Shown in pieces: positions 16,753 to 27,608 of a stretch of 64,000 bases of DNA (positions are counted from its first letter, which is position 1; every line of letters begins with the position of its first letter). The translations under genes were made by a program, and so were the position numbers. The notes under the pieces are model-generated. The model was not told the DNA's origin. It searched no databases and saw only the letters and a program-made list of their open reading frames with translations. The stretch covers positions 2,453,619 to 2,517,618 of the forward strand of contig NZ_CP035291.1 in NCBI RefSeq assembly GCF_006094395.1. The letters are read 5' to 3'. This DNA comes from Staphylococcus haemolyticus. GTDB lineage: Bacteria > Bacillota > Bacilli > Staphylococcales > Staphylococcaceae.

Positions 16753-18544
16753 CGGTGCAATGGGAACAATTCTCTATTCAGAGGGTTTAGATACATGTCC
16801 AGAAGCTTATAACTTAACACATCCAGAAAAAGTAGAGTCTATACATCGTTCTTATATAGAGGCCGGTGCCGATATTATCCAGACCAACACGTATGGTGCT
16901 AACTTTGAAAAGCTAAGACGCTTTGGCTTGGAACATAAAGTAAAGGACATTCATAAGGCAGCTGTAGCCATCGCAAAACGTGCCGCACGACCTGATACTT
17001 TCATACTTGGCACAGTAGGTGGTTTCAGAAGTTTACAGCAAGAGGAATTGCCTTTGTCCACCATTCAGTATCACGCTGAAAATCAAATCGATACACTCGT
17101 TGAAGAAGGTGTCGATGGGTTATTATTCGAAACTTACTACGACTTAGAAGAACTGACAAATATTGTTACAACAACACGTCGTAAATACGATATACCTATC
17201 ATCGCGCAATTGACCGCTTCAAATACGAATTACTTAGTCGATGGTACTGAAATCAATAAAGCTTTACAGCAATTAGTTGCTTGTGGCGCCAATGTTGTTG
17301 GATTAAATTGCCATCACGGTCCACACCATATGCAACGCTCATTTTCACATATTGAGTTACCAGAAACGGCTTACTTATCATGCTATCCAAACGCAAGTTT
17401 ACTGGATATTGAGAATAGCGAATTTAAGTATAGCGATAATGCACAATATTTCGGAGATGTCGCACAAGAACTTATTAATGAGGGTGTGAGATTAATTGGA
17501 GGATGTTGTGGCACAACACCACAACACATTGCATATATCAAATCATCTGTAAAAGATTTAAAGCCTGTTAAAAATAAAAACGTCATTCCGATCAATCGTC
17601 AGACAAATCGAGCAGTCACACATACGTATAAACATAATTTAACAACAAAAGTTAAAAACGGACCAACAGTTATTGTCGAACTCGATACACCTAAACATTT
17701 AGATACAGATCTCTTCTTTGAGAATATTGGCAAACTTGACGAAGCGAACATTGATGCTGTTACCCTCGCTGACAATTCACTTGCTACTGTACGTGTTAGC
17801 AATATCGCTGCAGCGAGCATCATACGCCAACGTTATAACATTGAACCCCTCGTGCATATTACATGTCGAGATCGTAATTTGATTGGCTTGCAATCACACT
17901 TACTTGGCTTATCGCTTATTGGCGTTAATGAAATTTTAGCGATTACAGGTGACCCTTCAAAAGTAGGCCACCTACCCGGTGCCACGAATGTCTACGACGT
18001 AAATTCAAAAGGATTAACCGAATTAGCATTAAGATTCAATCAAGGTATTAATACTGATGGTGATGCGCTGAAGAAACATACAAACTTCAACATCGCTGGT
18101 GCATTTGACCCTAATGTACGCAAACTTGACGGTGCAGTAAAACGCCTTGAGAAAAAAGTAGCTGCCGGTATGAATTACTTCATTACACAACCTGTGTATA
18201 GCAAAGAAAAAATTAAAGAAGTATATGAGGCGACGAAACATCTTAATGTCCCTCTATTTATAGGTATCATGCCTATCGCAAGCTATAACAACGCACTTTT
18301 CCTACATAACGAAGTGCCTGGTATTAAAATGTCTGAAGACGTATTAAGCCAATTTAAAGCAGTAAAAGATGATAAAGAAAAAACAAAAGCATTAAGTTTG
18401 AGACTTTCTAAAGAATTGATTGATACAGTGCATGAGTATTTCAATGGTTTATATATTATCACACCATTCCAACGTATCGATTATTCATTAGAACTCGCAG
18501 CATATTCTAAAGCAATTACCCAAAACAAGGAGGCAATATCATGA
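16706..18544 (+). CDS. metF: Bifunctional homocysteine S-methyltransferase / methylenetetrahydrofolate reductase
   Basis: A 612-residue fusion. Residues 1-290 form a homocysteine methyltransferase domain with the zinc ligands in VGLNCHHGP and GGCCGTTP. Residues about 315-600 form an MTHFR domain ([33 protein letters not shown]). It supplies 5-methyl-THF for MetE. AAGGAGG lies 7 nt before the ATG, inside metC. This fusion is standard in staphylococci and Bacillus (YitJ). Confidence 0.95.
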   Translation: MSRLLNQLQNNVLVADGAMGTILYSEGLDTCPEAYNLTHPEKVESIHRSYIEAGADIIQTNTYGANFEKLRRFGLEHKVKDIHKAAVAIAKRAARPDTFILGTVGGFRSLQQEELPLSTIQYHAENQIDTLVEEGVDGLLFETYYDLEELTNIVTTTRRKYDIPIIAQLTASNTNYLVDGTEINKALQQLVACGANVVGLNCHHGPHHMQRSFSHIELPETAYLSCYPNASLLDIENSEFKYSDNAQYFGDVAQELINEGVRLIGGCCGTTPQHIAYIKSSVKDLKPVKNKNVIPINRQTNRAVTHTYKHNLTTKVKNGPTVIVELDTPKHLDTDLFFENIGKLDEANIDAVTLADNSLATVRVSNIAAASIIRQRYNIEPLVHITCRDRNLIGLQSHLLGLSLIGVNEILAITGDPSKVGHLPGATNVYDVNSKGLTELALRFNQGINTDGDALKKHTNFNIAGAFDPNVRKLDGAVKRLEKKVAAGMNYFITQPVYSKEKIKEVYEATKHLNVPLFIGIMPIASYNNALFLHNEVPGIKMSEDVLSQFKAVKDDKEKTKALSLRLSKELIDTVHEYFNGLYIITPFQRIDYSLELAAYSKAITQNKEAIS

Positions 18545-20790
18545 CAACAATTACAACTTCAAATTTAGGATTCCCAAGATTAGGTAGAAAAAGAGAATGG
18601 AAAAAAGCCATCGAAAGCTATTGGGCTAAAAAAATCGATAAAGCAGAATTAGATCAAAAGATAAGTGACCTACATAGAGAAAATTTACTATTACAAAAGC
18701 ACTATAATTTAGACAGTGTACCTGTCGGCGACTTCTCATTGTATGATCACATTCTCGATACATCATTATTATTCAACATCATCCCTGAACGTTTTCAAGG
18801 TCGCGAAGTTAACGATGATTTATTATTCGATATTGCTCGTGGTAATAAAGAACATGTCGCGAGTGCATTAATTAAATGGTTCAACACAAATTACCACTAT
18901 ATTGTTCCTGAATGGGATAATGTTGAACCTAAAGTAAATCACAACGTTTTATTAGATCGTTTTAACTATGCGAAATCCCTTAACGTTAATGCACACCCTG
19001 TGATTGTAGGACCTATTACTTTTGTGAAACTGTCTAAAGGTGGTCATCAATCATTCGAAGAGAAAGTTCAAACACTATTACCATTATATAAAGAAGTGCT
19101 TCAAGCATTAGTTGACGCTGGTGCAGAGTATATCCAAGTTGATGAACCAGTATTAGTTACTGATGAAAGCGAAGCTTATGAAGCTATTACTAGAGAAGCT
19201 TATGACTACTTTGATAAAGCAGGTTTAGCTGACAAATTAGTCATTCAAACTTACTTCGAACGTGCCAATGTTAAATTCTTAAGTTCATTACCAGTTGGTG
19301 GTTTAGGATTAGACTTTGTACACGACAACGGTTATAACTTAAAACAAATTGAATCAGGTGACTTCGATTCATCTAAAACATTATATGCAGGTATTATTGA
19401 TGGCCGTAACGTGTGGGCTGCAGATATCGAAGCTAAGAAAAAATTAATCGAAACGTTACAAGGACACGCAAAACATATCGTTATCCAACCTTCATCATCT
19501 TTATTACACGTTCCAGTATCATTAGATGATGAAACTTTAGAGCAATCAATCGAAGAAGGTTTAAGTTTTGCCACTGAAAAGTTAGATGAATTAGACGCGC
19601 TACGTCGACTATTTAACCAGAACGACAGCGCAAAATATGACAAATTAAAAGCACGTTATGAACGTTTCCAAAGTCAGTCATTCAAAAACTTAGAGTATGA
19701 TTTTGACAGTGTACCGACAAGCCGTAAATCACCTTTCCCTGAGCGTAAAAAAGCACAAGACGCACGCTTACACTTACCTGACTTACCAACAACAACAATT
19801 GGTTCATTCCCACAAACACAGGAAGTACGTAAATATCGTGCCGATTGGAAAAACAAACGTATCTCAGATGAAGCCTATAACAACTTCTTAGAAAGTGAAA
19901 TTGCACGTTGGATTAAAATCCAAGAAGATATCGGTTTAGATGTATTAGTGCATGGTGAATTCGAACGTAATGACATGGTTGAATTCTTTGGAGAGAAACT
20001 TCAAGGTTTCTTAGTAACAAAATTTGGATGGGTACAATCATATGGTTCACGCGCAGTTAAACCACCAGTGATTTACGGAGATGTAAAATGGACTGAACCA
20101 TTAACAGTCAAAGAAACAGTATATGCACAAAGCTTAACTGACAAACCAGTTAAAGGTATGCTAACTGGTCCTGTAACTATCTTGAACTGGTCATTCGAAC
20201 GTGTAGATGTACCACGTAAAGTCGTTCAAGACCAAATCGCTTTAGCCATTGACGAAGAAGTATTAGCGCTAGAAGAAGCGGGTATAAAAGTAATCCAAGT
20301 CGATGAACCTGCACTACGTGAAGGTTTACCATTACGTTCTGAATACCATGAACAATATCTTGCAGATGCAGTAAATTCATTCAAATTAGCAACATCTTCA
20401 GTACAAGATGAAACGCAAATTCATACGCATATGTGTTATTCTCAATTTGGTCAAATCATCCATGCTATCCATGAATTAGATGCTGATGTAATTTCTATTG
20501 AAACATCACGTAGCCACGGTGATTTAATCAAAGATTTTGAAGATATTAACTACGATTTAGGTATTGGCTTAGGTGTTTATGATATTCATAGTCCACGTAT
20601 CCCTACTGAGGATGAAATCGCTACAGCAATCGATCGTTCTTTACAACAAATTGACCGTTCACTTTTCTGGGTTAACCCAGACTGCGGCTTAAAAACACGT
20701 AAAGAAGATGAAGTAAAAGATGCTCTAACTGTACTTGTAAATACAGTTCGTAAAAAACGTGCATCAAATAACCAAAACAAACCCGCGTAG
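18541..20790 (+). CDS. metE: Cobalamin-independent methionine synthase
   Basis: A 749-residue MetE with the N-terminal domain starting [15 protein letters not shown]. The C-terminal catalytic half shows [20 protein letters not shown], the zinc ligands in [10 protein letters not shown], and NPDCGLKTR. It transfers methyl from 5-methyl-THF polyglutamate to homocysteine. Its ATG overlaps the metF stop. Two strong hairpins follow before the next gene. Confidence 0.97.
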   Translation: MTTITTSNLGFPRLGRKREWKKAIESYWAKKIDKAELDQKISDLHRENLLLQKHYNLDSVPVGDFSLYDHILDTSLLFNIIPERFQGREVNDDLLFDIARGNKEHVASALIKWFNTNYHYIVPEWDNVEPKVNHNVLLDRFNYAKSLNVNAHPVIVGPITFVKLSKGGHQSFEEKVQTLLPLYKEVLQALVDAGAEYIQVDEPVLVTDESEAYEAITREAYDYFDKAGLADKLVIQTYFERANVKFLSSLPVGGLGLDFVHDNGYNLKQIESGDFDSSKTLYAGIIDGRNVWAADIEAKKKLIETLQGHAKHIVIQPSSSLLHVPVSLDDETLEQSIEEGLSFATEKLDELDALRRLFNQNDSAKYDKLKARYERFQSQSFKNLEYDFDSVPTSRKSPFPERKKAQDARLHLPDLPTTTIGSFPQTQEVRKYRADWKNKRISDEAYNNFLESEIARWIKIQEDIGLDVLVHGEFERNDMVEFFGEKLQGFLVTKFGWVQSYGSRAVKPPVIYGDVKWTEPLTVKETVYAQSLTDKPVKGMLTGPVTILNWSFERVDVPRKVVQDQIALAIDEEVLALEEAGIKVIQVDEPALREGLPLRSEYHEQYLADAVNSFKLATSSVQDETQIHTHMCYSQFGQIIHAIHELDADVISIETSRSHGDLIKDFEDINYDLGIGLGVYDIHSPRIPTEDEIATAIDRSLQQIDRSLFWVNPDCGLKTRKEDEVKDALTVLVNTVRKKRASNNQNKPA

Positions 20791-20803
20791 GAGGGAGCAG
20801 GGA

Positions 20804-20909
20804 GCCGTACAGAAATCACTTGTGATTTCGTCGTACGGCCCCGGCACAGATGACTAGAACTGAAGCGAGCTTTTCCTAAAGCGATGAGTCGGTTCAGTCA
20901 GCCACTGCC
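20804..20909 (+). other. Paired GC-rich hairpins between metE and the cyclase gene
   Basis: Hairpin 1 (20804-20839) has arms GCCGTAC/GTACGGC and AAATCA/TGATTT. Hairpin 2 (20843-20909) has GGCA/TGCC, TGACT/AGTCA and GAAC/GTTC. Neither is followed by a T run, so they look like RNA processing or stability elements rather than terminators. Confidence 0.6.
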
Positions 20910-20945
20910 ATAATCAACATAGAATAACAATTGGAGGTGTTTTAC

Positions 20946-21689
20946 ATGCCAAACTATCCATTATGGAATCAACTAAATCAACTGAAAGAAGCAACTTGGG
21001 TGGATTTAACACATACCTTTGACCCGGAAATACCTCGCTTTAGTGAATTTGAAAAAGGTGAAGTTTCTACTCTTTTCACAGTCAAAGAGCACGGCTTTTA
21101 CGTGCAACGTTGGAATATTGTCACTCAATATGGTACACACATTGATGCCCCTATTCACTTTGTTGAGAATAAACGTTACTTGGAAGATTTAGACTTAAAA
21201 GAATTAGTATTGCCCCTTATCGTTTTAGACTTTTCAAAAGAAGCTGCAGAAAATGCTGACTTCATCGTCACACGTGACCATTTAGAGGCATGGGAAGCTA
21301 AAAACGGACGTATTGAAGAAGGCACGTTTGTAGCATTACGTACAGATTGGTCAAAACGTTGGCCAGATATTGAACAATTTGAAAATAAAGATGCTGAAGG
21401 TAATCAACATTTACCGGGTTGGGGATTAGACGCCTTGAAGTTCTTAATCGAAGAACGTGGCGTAAAATCAATTGGCCACGAAACATTCGACACAGATGCG
21501 TCGGTAGATACTGCAAGAAATGGAGATATTGTTGGAGAACGCTATATTCTTGGACAAGACACATTCCAACTTGAATTGTTAACGAATTTAGACCAATTAC
21601 CAACGCGTGGTGCAGTCATTTACGCGATTAGTCCGAAACCGAAAGACGCACCTGGTTTCCCAGTACGTGCATTTGCGATTAAACCTTAA
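20946..21689 (+). CDS. Cyclase-family metal-dependent hydrolase
   Basis: A 247-residue protein of the kynurenine formamidase/cyclase family. It shows the metal-binding signature QYGTHIDAPIHF (HxDxxxH) and the later GHETFDTDAS. GGAGGTG sits upstream of the ATG. It follows metE by 155 nt on the same strand and corresponds in position to the fifth gene (mdh) of the S. aureus metICFE-mdh operon. The substrate is unknown; a link to methionine or sulfur metabolism is inferred from linkage only. Confidence 0.85.
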   Translation: MPNYPLWNQLNQLKEATWVDLTHTFDPEIPRFSEFEKGEVSTLFTVKEHGFYVQRWNIVTQYGTHIDAPIHFVENKRYLEDLDLKELVLPLIVLDFSKEAAENADFIVTRDHLEAWEAKNGRIEEGTFVALRTDWSKRWPDIEQFENKDAEGNQHLPGWGLDALKFLIEERGVKSIGHETFDTDASVDTARNGDIVGERYILGQDTFQLELLTNLDQLPTRGAVIYAISPKPKDAPGFPVRAFAIKP

Positions 21690-21753
21690 ACAATGACACT
21701 TTTTAGGCTTGATATTGAGCAATCAAAGCCATAACTTTCCTAATATTAATAAA

Positions 21754-21810
21754 AATCCTGCCACATCAACCGTTACGTGTAAGTGCCGGTATATGGCAGG
21801 ATTATTTTAT
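21754..21810. terminator. Bidirectional terminator between the cyclase and inositol phosphatase genes
   Basis: AATCCTGCCA and TGGCAGGATT pair perfectly, with an A run to the left and TTATTTTATT to the right. Confidence 0.85.
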
Positions 21811-22580
21811 TGATACGTTTTTATAATATTGATAATGTCTTCGTGAATATCTGGATGCGCAATAATTGCACCCTTAACGTGATTTAAATCGATAGCGTTG
21901 CCTTGAATGTCTGTCACAATTAGTCCTAACTCTTTCGCATATAATAATTGCGCACTCATATCCCACAGGTTTGCGCCCATATCGATACTTGCTCCGAAAT
22001 CCCCTGTAATTGTTCGCAACGCACCAATGCCACCAGCACCAATAAATCGAAAGCCATGCGATTTTGAAATCAATGCCTTTAATAACTCGGAACGCGCACG
22101 TTTTGGATCAATAGAAATCAAAGCATCGTTGAGATGATGATACTTGTCTACATGAAGTGGCACACCATTAATCGTCACACCTTGACCTTGAACAGCTTTA
22201 TATAATTTCTGTTGATAAAATTCATATGTATAGGCTAGTAAAGGCTCGCCATCGTAGAATAAACATACAATTAAACAATAATCTTTACCTTGCTTAACAA
22301 GATTGGTTGTTCCATCAATGGGATCTATCGCCCAAGCATAGCCACGATACATATCTACTTCACTGTTACTTTTTTCCTCACCCATAATCTGATGTTCTGG
22401 GTAATTCTCTTCGATAAACTTAGTAAAATCAGCTTGAACTTCCTTGTCGATATTCGTCACTAAATCTAAATCATGCTTCTTTGTTTCAACAGCCACATCA
22501 TTCAACATCATATCAACCTTACGTGCAATCTGTGCTATCCATGCTTCAATACGACAATCAATCTCTTGAATTGCGCACAC
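21807..22580 (-). CDS. Inositol monophosphatase family protein
   Basis: A 257-residue protein with the family signature AIDPIDGTTNLVKQ and the C-terminal GANLWDMSAQLLYAKELG. The Mg-binding residues in GEEKSN and DPID are intact. Members dephosphorylate inositol-1-phosphate, fructose-1,6-bisphosphate or PAP; the substrate here is unknown. The start is GTG with GAGGTGAGAAGGG upstream. It is monocistronic and converges on the cyclase gene. Confidence 0.9.
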   Translation of the reverse strand: MCAIQEIDCRIEAWIAQIARKVDMMLNDVAVETKKHDLDLVTNIDKEVQADFTKFIEENYPEHQIMGEEKSNSEVDMYRGYAWAIDPIDGTTNLVKQGKDYCLIVCLFYDGEPLLAYTYEFYQQKLYKAVQGQGVTINGVPLHVDKYHHLNDALISIDPKRARSELLKALISKSHGFRFIGAGGIGALRTITGDFGASIDMGANLWDMSAQLLYAKELGLIVTDIQGNAIDLNHVKGAIIAHPDIHEDIINIIKTYQ

Positions 22581-22787
22581 GCCCTTCTCACCTCTCTATT
22601 TTAAAAAACTTATCTGATTGGCATTCTCCACTATCTATATGTCAGAAAGTCTATCCTACCGCAATTTGAACACTTTAATCATACATAACAATATTAAGTA
22701 AGTAAAATGACTTTATTTGAGTTCCGCTTTATGAAATCAGTTGTTTAATGTAAAATGACTATAAATTGTATTTTAGGAGGTGTCGAA

Positions 22788-22916
22788 ATGTTTCTTATAG
22801 CATTTTGTTGCAGATTTCTACAAATCATTCGCAACAAATTTTCGATTGTAATTTCAAAATTGGTGAAGTATGTCTTTTTTGAAGTTATTAATCGCTCTAT
22901 AAGGAACGGACACTAA
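22788..22916 (+). CDS. Leader peptide of the ABC-F gene, 42 aa
   Basis: A 42-codon frame (MFLIAFCCRFLQIIRN... ending SIRNGH) is preceded by an ideal ribosome site, TTAGGAGGTG, 7 nt upstream. It ends 36 nt before the ABC-F start. Its last codons contain segment A of the RNA switch described at 22897-22955. A well-translated short frame directly before a ribosome-protection ABC-F gene is the layout of antibiotic-sensing leaders. The stalling codon cannot be predicted from sequence. Confidence 0.8.
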   Translation: MFLIAFCCRFLQIIRNKFSIVISKLVKYVFFEVINRSIRNGH

Positions 22917-22955
22917 CATTTCCTTCCTTATAGATAATATGGAGGAAGGAAATTG
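22897..22955 (+). promoter_or_regulatory. Translational attenuator of the ABC-F gene
   Basis: Segment A CTATAAGGAA (22897-22906, inside the leader peptide) pairs perfectly with TTCCTTATAG (22924-22933). The overlapping segment B ATTTCCTTCC (22918-22927) pairs perfectly with C, GGAAGGAAAT (22944-22953), which includes the ribosome site and touches the TTG start. The two pairings are mutually exclusive. A ribosome completing the leader would cover A, letting B:C form and hide the site; a ribosome stalled earlier would leave A:B and expose it. Confidence 0.8.
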
Positions 22956-24572
22956 AATATATTAAATGCTACGGATGTTACTAAAAAGTTTCTTGATGAA
23001 ACATTATTCGACAATGTTAAGCTAACCCTCAATTCTGGTGACACTATTGGCTTAGTCGGTCGAAATGGTGAAGGAAAAACAACATTATTAAGACTTCTAT
23101 GTGGGTCAGAATCTCCCACGACAGGTATTATAAGCTGGAAAAAAAATATAAAAATTGGTTATTTAGATCAAATTCCTAATTATGCTGATAATGAAAAAGT
23201 TTATACTTGTTTAAAATCAGTATTCGGCGAATTAAACATCATCTCTGAACAACTTAAATTATTAGAAGAAAAAATGAGTATGGATGTGAATGATATAGAT
23301 GAATTAATGCTTCGCTATGGGAATTTGCAGTCATATTATGAGGAACATGGCGGCTATGAAATAGATGCTAAAATACGTAGAGTAGCCAGTGGCTTAAATA
23401 TAACTCATCTACTTGAATCACAGTGGAAAGATTTATCTGGTGGAGAACGAACAAAAGTAGGTATCGCTCAGATATTAATTAAGCCGACAGATTTATTACT
23501 CTTAGACGAACCAACGAATCATCTTGATTTCAAATCTATTGAATGGTTAACCAATTATATAAAAAATTATCACGGCGCTACAGTAGTTGTCTCACACGAT
23601 CGCTATTTTTTAGATGAAACAGTAAATCAAATTATAGAAATCGATCAAAAAAATCTATATCCATATAATGGCAACTACTCATATTTTGTAGAAGAACGCG
23701 AAAAAAGATTATTAATTGAATTCGAAGCATATAAAACACAGCAAAAGAAAATAAAAAAAATGAAAGCGTCTATAAAACAATTAAGAATGTGGGCCAGCCA
23801 ATCTAACCCTCCCAATGCTGCCATGTATCGTCGAGCTAAAAGCATGGAAAAATCATTAAATCGCATCAAACGTTTGGATAAACCAATTCTCAACTCAAAA
23901 AATATGAAGATGGAATTAGAAGATGCTACACGCGTTTCTAACAGAGTCATAGAGATGGAAGATGTCACTAAAACGTATGATAAGTTATTATTTGAAAAAG
24001 TGAATATGTTGGTTAGAAGAGGCGAGCATATAGCTATAATTGGAGATAATGGTACTGGAAAATCTACCTTATTGAAAATTATTTTAGGAGTCGTTTCAAT
24101 TGATAACGGTACTATTAAAACGGCAAACAACTTAAAAATAGGTTATCTTTCACAACATGAATTTGAGAATGATGCTGATAACAACACCGTATTAAATAAG
24201 TTTCGTGAAGAGGTAAATGTGTCAGAAGCGGAAGCCCGACATATTTTAGCTGACTTTATGTTTTATGGGAAAGATGTTTTTAAAAAAGTTGGTGATTTAA
24301 GTGGTGGCGAAAAAATAAGACTGAGATGGGCTCAAATTGTACACACTGATTATAACTTACTCATTTTGGATGAACCCACTAATCATTTAGATATAGAAGC
24401 AAAAGAAATCATTGAAGACGCACTATTAAATTATGAAGGTTCAATTATTACGGTTTCACATGACATCTATTTTCTCAATAAATTATTTAACACTACTTAT
24501 TTATTAAAAAACAAATCTTTAAAGAAATTCGAAGGTAATTATAACTATATTAAAGAAAAAGAATATTTATAA
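22953..24572 (+). CDS. ABC-F family ATPase, probable ribosomal protection protein
   Basis: A 539-residue protein with two ABC domains and no membrane segment. Walker A motifs are GRNGEGKT (about 36) and GDNGTGKS (about 363), signatures are LSGGERT (about 160) and LSGGEKI (about 449), and each Walker B is LLLDEPTNHLD-like. The linker (about 245-315), rich in Lys/Arg and containing SNPPNAAMYRR, is the region that reaches the peptidyl-transferase centre in resistance ABC-Fs. TTG start behind GGAGGAAGG. I cannot place it in a named class such as Vga, Sal or Msr. The attenuator upstream argues for drug-inducible resistance to a 50S antibiotic. Confidence 0.88.
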   Translation: MNILNATDVTKKFLDETLFDNVKLTLNSGDTIGLVGRNGEGKTTLLRLLCGSESPTTGIISWKKNIKIGYLDQIPNYADNEKVYTCLKSVFGELNIISEQLKLLEEKMSMDVNDIDELMLRYGNLQSYYEEHGGYEIDAKIRRVASGLNITHLLESQWKDLSGGERTKVGIAQILIKPTDLLLLDEPTNHLDFKSIEWLTNYIKNYHGATVVVSHDRYFLDETVNQIIEIDQKNLYPYNGNYSYFVEEREKRLLIEFEAYKTQQKKIKKMKASIKQLRMWASQSNPPNAAMYRRAKSMEKSLNRIKRLDKPILNSKNMKMELEDATRVSNRVIEMEDVTKTYDKLLFEKVNMLVRRGEHIAIIGDNGTGKSTLLKIILGVVSIDNGTIKTANNLKIGYLSQHEFENDADNNTVLNKFREEVNVSEAEARHILADFMFYGKDVFKKVGDLSGGEKIRLRWAQIVHTDYNLLILDEPTNHLDIEAKEIIEDALLNYEGSIITVSHDIYFLNKLFNTTYLLKNKSLKKFEGNYNYIKEKEYL

Positions 24573-24595
24573 ATAACTCATCATTCATACGATTA

Positions 24596-24627
24596 AAGGG
24601 ATAGTTGATAATCAGCTATCCTTTTTC
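24596..24627 (+). terminator. Terminator of the ABC-F gene
   Basis: GGATAG and CTATCC arms around an 11-nt loop, then TTTTT. Confidence 0.8.
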
Positions 24628-24778
24628 CTATATTTTAAAACTTTGCATATCAAATCCATGAAACCAATATGCGCTATTCGCTAAATAAAACTAGCACTTT
24701 AATCGTAATGCTTATAACTCCTATTTAACGGGTAGACGCTTAATAGTCAATCCTTTAAACATGTGGGAGGAAACACAA

Positions 24779-25246
24779 ATGAGTACTAAAACAGTCTATG
24801 ATGTGATTGATACTGGTGTGAACTACTTACTGTCAGTTTATGATAGTTGGAACATTGAGGACGTATTAGATAAAGAAAATGATGTTTTTCCCAATACATT
24901 ACATTGGCAATTTGGACATGTTTTAACTATTTTCGATTCTGCTTTATCAATGGGCGGTCAAAATGCCGTTGATATCGAAACGTATACTAAATTATTTGGT
25001 TATGGTTCTAGTCCTGCAAATTGGGAGGGACAAGACATACCATCAATTGAATCGATTAAAGAGGACTTAAAAACAATTCCAGATCGTGCTCGTCAACTTA
25101 CTGATGAACAACTATCACAAGAACTTGAACAACCGATTGCTGGCTGCAAAACACTTAACGAATTATTAGTGTTAAATGCCATTCACGTCCCATTACATGC
25201 AGGTAAAATTGAAGAAATGGCTCGTGTGCTTAACCAGACCAAGTAA
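24779..25246 (+). CDS. DinB-like family protein
   Basis: A 155-residue four-helix protein of the DinB/YfiT superfamily. Histidines at the expected metal positions occur in LHWQFGHVLTI and AIHVPLHAGKIEEM. The ATG at 24779 follows GGGAGG; an earlier in-frame ATG lies upstream of that site. DinB-like proteins are thiol-dependent transferases or of unknown role. The glyoxalase-family gene follows 36 nt later, suggesting a small detoxification unit. Confidence 0.85.
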   Translation: MSTKTVYDVIDTGVNYLLSVYDSWNIEDVLDKENDVFPNTLHWQFGHVLTIFDSALSMGGQNAVDIETYTKLFGYGSSPANWEGQDIPSIESIKEDLKTIPDRARQLTDEQLSQELEQPIAGCKTLNELLVLNAIHVPLHAGKIEEMARVLNQTK

Positions 25247-25282
25247 TCCAAGTTTCATAATAAATACTTTGAGGGGATAAAT

Positions 25283-25693
25283 ATGAATATTATTGCGAAT
25301 AGTATCTTTGTAGATAATCAAGAAGAAGCTTTACAATTTTATACAGACATTTTAGGCTTTGAAAAGAAAATAGATGAACCTGTAGGCGAAGGATTTAGAT
25401 GGCTTACTTTAGTATCTCCGAATCAACCAGATGGTGCTCAATTGGTCTTAGAACCAAATGGCAACCCTATTGCAGGTGATTATCAACAACGTCTATTCGA
25501 AGCCAACATACCTATTACGATGTTCGGCGTAGAAAATGTACAACAAACCTATGATGCATTAACGCAAAAAGGCGTTCACTTTACCGTTGAACCGACTACA
25601 ATGGGTAGCGCTAAAATGGCCATTTTTGATGATACATGTGGTAATTTAATTCAAATTGTAGAACAAAAATGGAGTCTGGGACATAAACCCTAG
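25283..25693 (+). CDS. Glyoxalase/bleomycin-resistance (VOC) family protein with IS-derived C terminus
   Basis: A 136-residue VOC protein with two beta-alpha-beta-beta-beta modules, NIIANSIFVDNQEEALQFYTDILGF and the closing strand NLIQIVEQK. Function could be dioxygenase, isomerase or drug binding. The IS1272 left end begins at 25672, inside the codon for residue 130, so the last seven residues (WSLGHKP) and the stop come from the element. The VOC fold itself is complete, so the protein may still work. Confidence 0.85.
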   Translation: MNIIANSIFVDNQEEALQFYTDILGFEKKIDEPVGEGFRWLTLVSPNQPDGAQLVLEPNGNPIAGDYQQRLFEANIPITMFGVENVQQTYDALTQKGVHFTVEPTTMGSAKMAIFDDTCGNLIQIVEQKWSLGHKP

Positions 25694-27608
25694 AGAAATA
25701 GCCAGTAAATGAGTTTTAACAAATTCATTTACTGGCTTCTTTATTTACAATACTCCGTATTGTTGGCTCGCTTTCTTAGGGGACAGCTTCAGCCTGTAGT
25801 CTTCAGCTTGTCCTGTTCCCTCAAGAGTCTCGCCAAAATACTTTGTATTTATATGTAATTTTACATTGTAATACTTTAAAAAAATAAAGCACTTTCGTAT
25901 AATTTAATAAACATCACTAAACTAAATTAACGAGGTGCCTTATGTATAAAAATTATAACATGACTCAACTTACTCTACCAATGGAAACTTCAGTTCTTAT
26001 CCCCACAAATGATATTTCACGACATGTAAATGATATTGTTGAAACAATTCCTGACAATGAATTCGACGAATTCAGACATCACCGTGGTGCAACTTCGTAC
26101 CATCCTAAAATGATGTTAAAAGTGATTCTATATGCCTACACACAATCTGTATTCTCAGGTCGTAAAATAGAAAAAATGCTTAATGATAGCATCCGAATGA
26201 TGTGGCTATCACAAAATCAAAAACCTTCTTATAAAACAATTAATCGATTTAGAGTAAATCCAAAAGTAGATGCTTTATTAGAATCTTTATTTATTCAATT
26301 TTACAGTCAGTGTGTAAAACAAAATCTTATAGATGATAAAGCTATTTTTATTGATGGTACAAAAATTGAAGCAAATGCCAATCGATATACATTTGTATGG
26401 AAAAAGAGTATTCAAAACCATGAATCAAAGATGAATGAGGATTCTAAAGCCCTCTACCATGAATTGGTAACCAATAAAATCATACCGGAAATTAAAGAAG
26501 ATCATGATAATGAATTAACAAAAGAAGAAATAGATTTGATTGGTAGTCACTTAGATAAAGAAATCGAAGATTTAAACCAACATATCAACAATGAAAAATG
26601 TACTAAAACAAGAAAACAAATACGTCTCAAAAGAACTAAAATCAAAAAATACAAAAAGCAAATCAATGATTATTTTGAGCGAAAGTATCGATACGAATTT
26701 CAAAAATCTATTTTAAAGGATAGAAATAGTTATTCTAAGACAGATCATGATGCGACATTTATGAGAATGAAAGAAGATCACATGAAAAATGGACAACTTA
26801 AGCCAGGGTATAATTTACAAATAGCGACAAATTCCCAATTTGTTTTATCTTATAATGTGTATCAAAATCCAACGGATACTAGAACGATGATTCCATTTTT
26901 AAATTCAATTCAAGAGACCTACGGTCATTTACCTGAATATATTGTAGCTGATGCAGGTTATGGTAGTGAATCAAATTATAAGGCAATTATAGATGACTTT
27001 AATCGAACGCCACTCATAACATATGGAATGTTTATAAAAGATAAAACTAAAAAATATAAAAGTGACATCTTTAATACTCAAAATTGGAACTATGACGAAA
27101 TTAATGACGAATTCATTTGTCCGAATAATAAACGGCTAGGTTTTAAAAGATATGCCTATCGTCATGATAAGTATGGTTATAAGCGAGACTTCAAATTATA
27201 TGAATGTGATGATTGTTCAGAATGTCCTCTGAAAAATCAATGTATGAACTTCAATTCAAAAACAAACAAAAAAATAATGAAGAATTATAACTGGGAATAT
27301 TTTAAATCCCAAATTAACAAAAAGCTTTCAGAACCAGAAACAAAAAATATCTACAGTCAAAGAAAAATTGATGTGGAACCTGTTTTTGGATTTATGAAGG
27401 CTATTTTGGGTTTCACTCGGATGTCTGTCCGAGGACTCAATAAAGTCAAAAGAGAACTTGGTTTTGTATTAATGGCACTTAATATAAGAAAAGTAGTAGC
27501 TCAACGAGCTGAAAATAATCAAAAAATTTATAAAAAAGACAATTTCTATATTATTTCAATAGAAATTGTCTTTTTTTCACTTATCCAAGAACTTTATGTC
27601 CCGGACTC
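25672..27608 (+). mobile_element. IS1272: IS1272 (IS1182 family), copy 2
   Basis: A 1937-bp element with terminal repeats GAGTCTGGGACATAAA and GAGTCCGGGACATAAA. It is opposite in orientation to copy 1. Flanks AAATG and TCTAT show no target duplication, as expected for IS1272, which is reported to target inverted repeats. It sits between the convergent glyoxalase and uidA genes, where a terminator would be expected. Its 5' region carries a strong internal hairpin at about 25701-25737. Confidence 0.92.
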
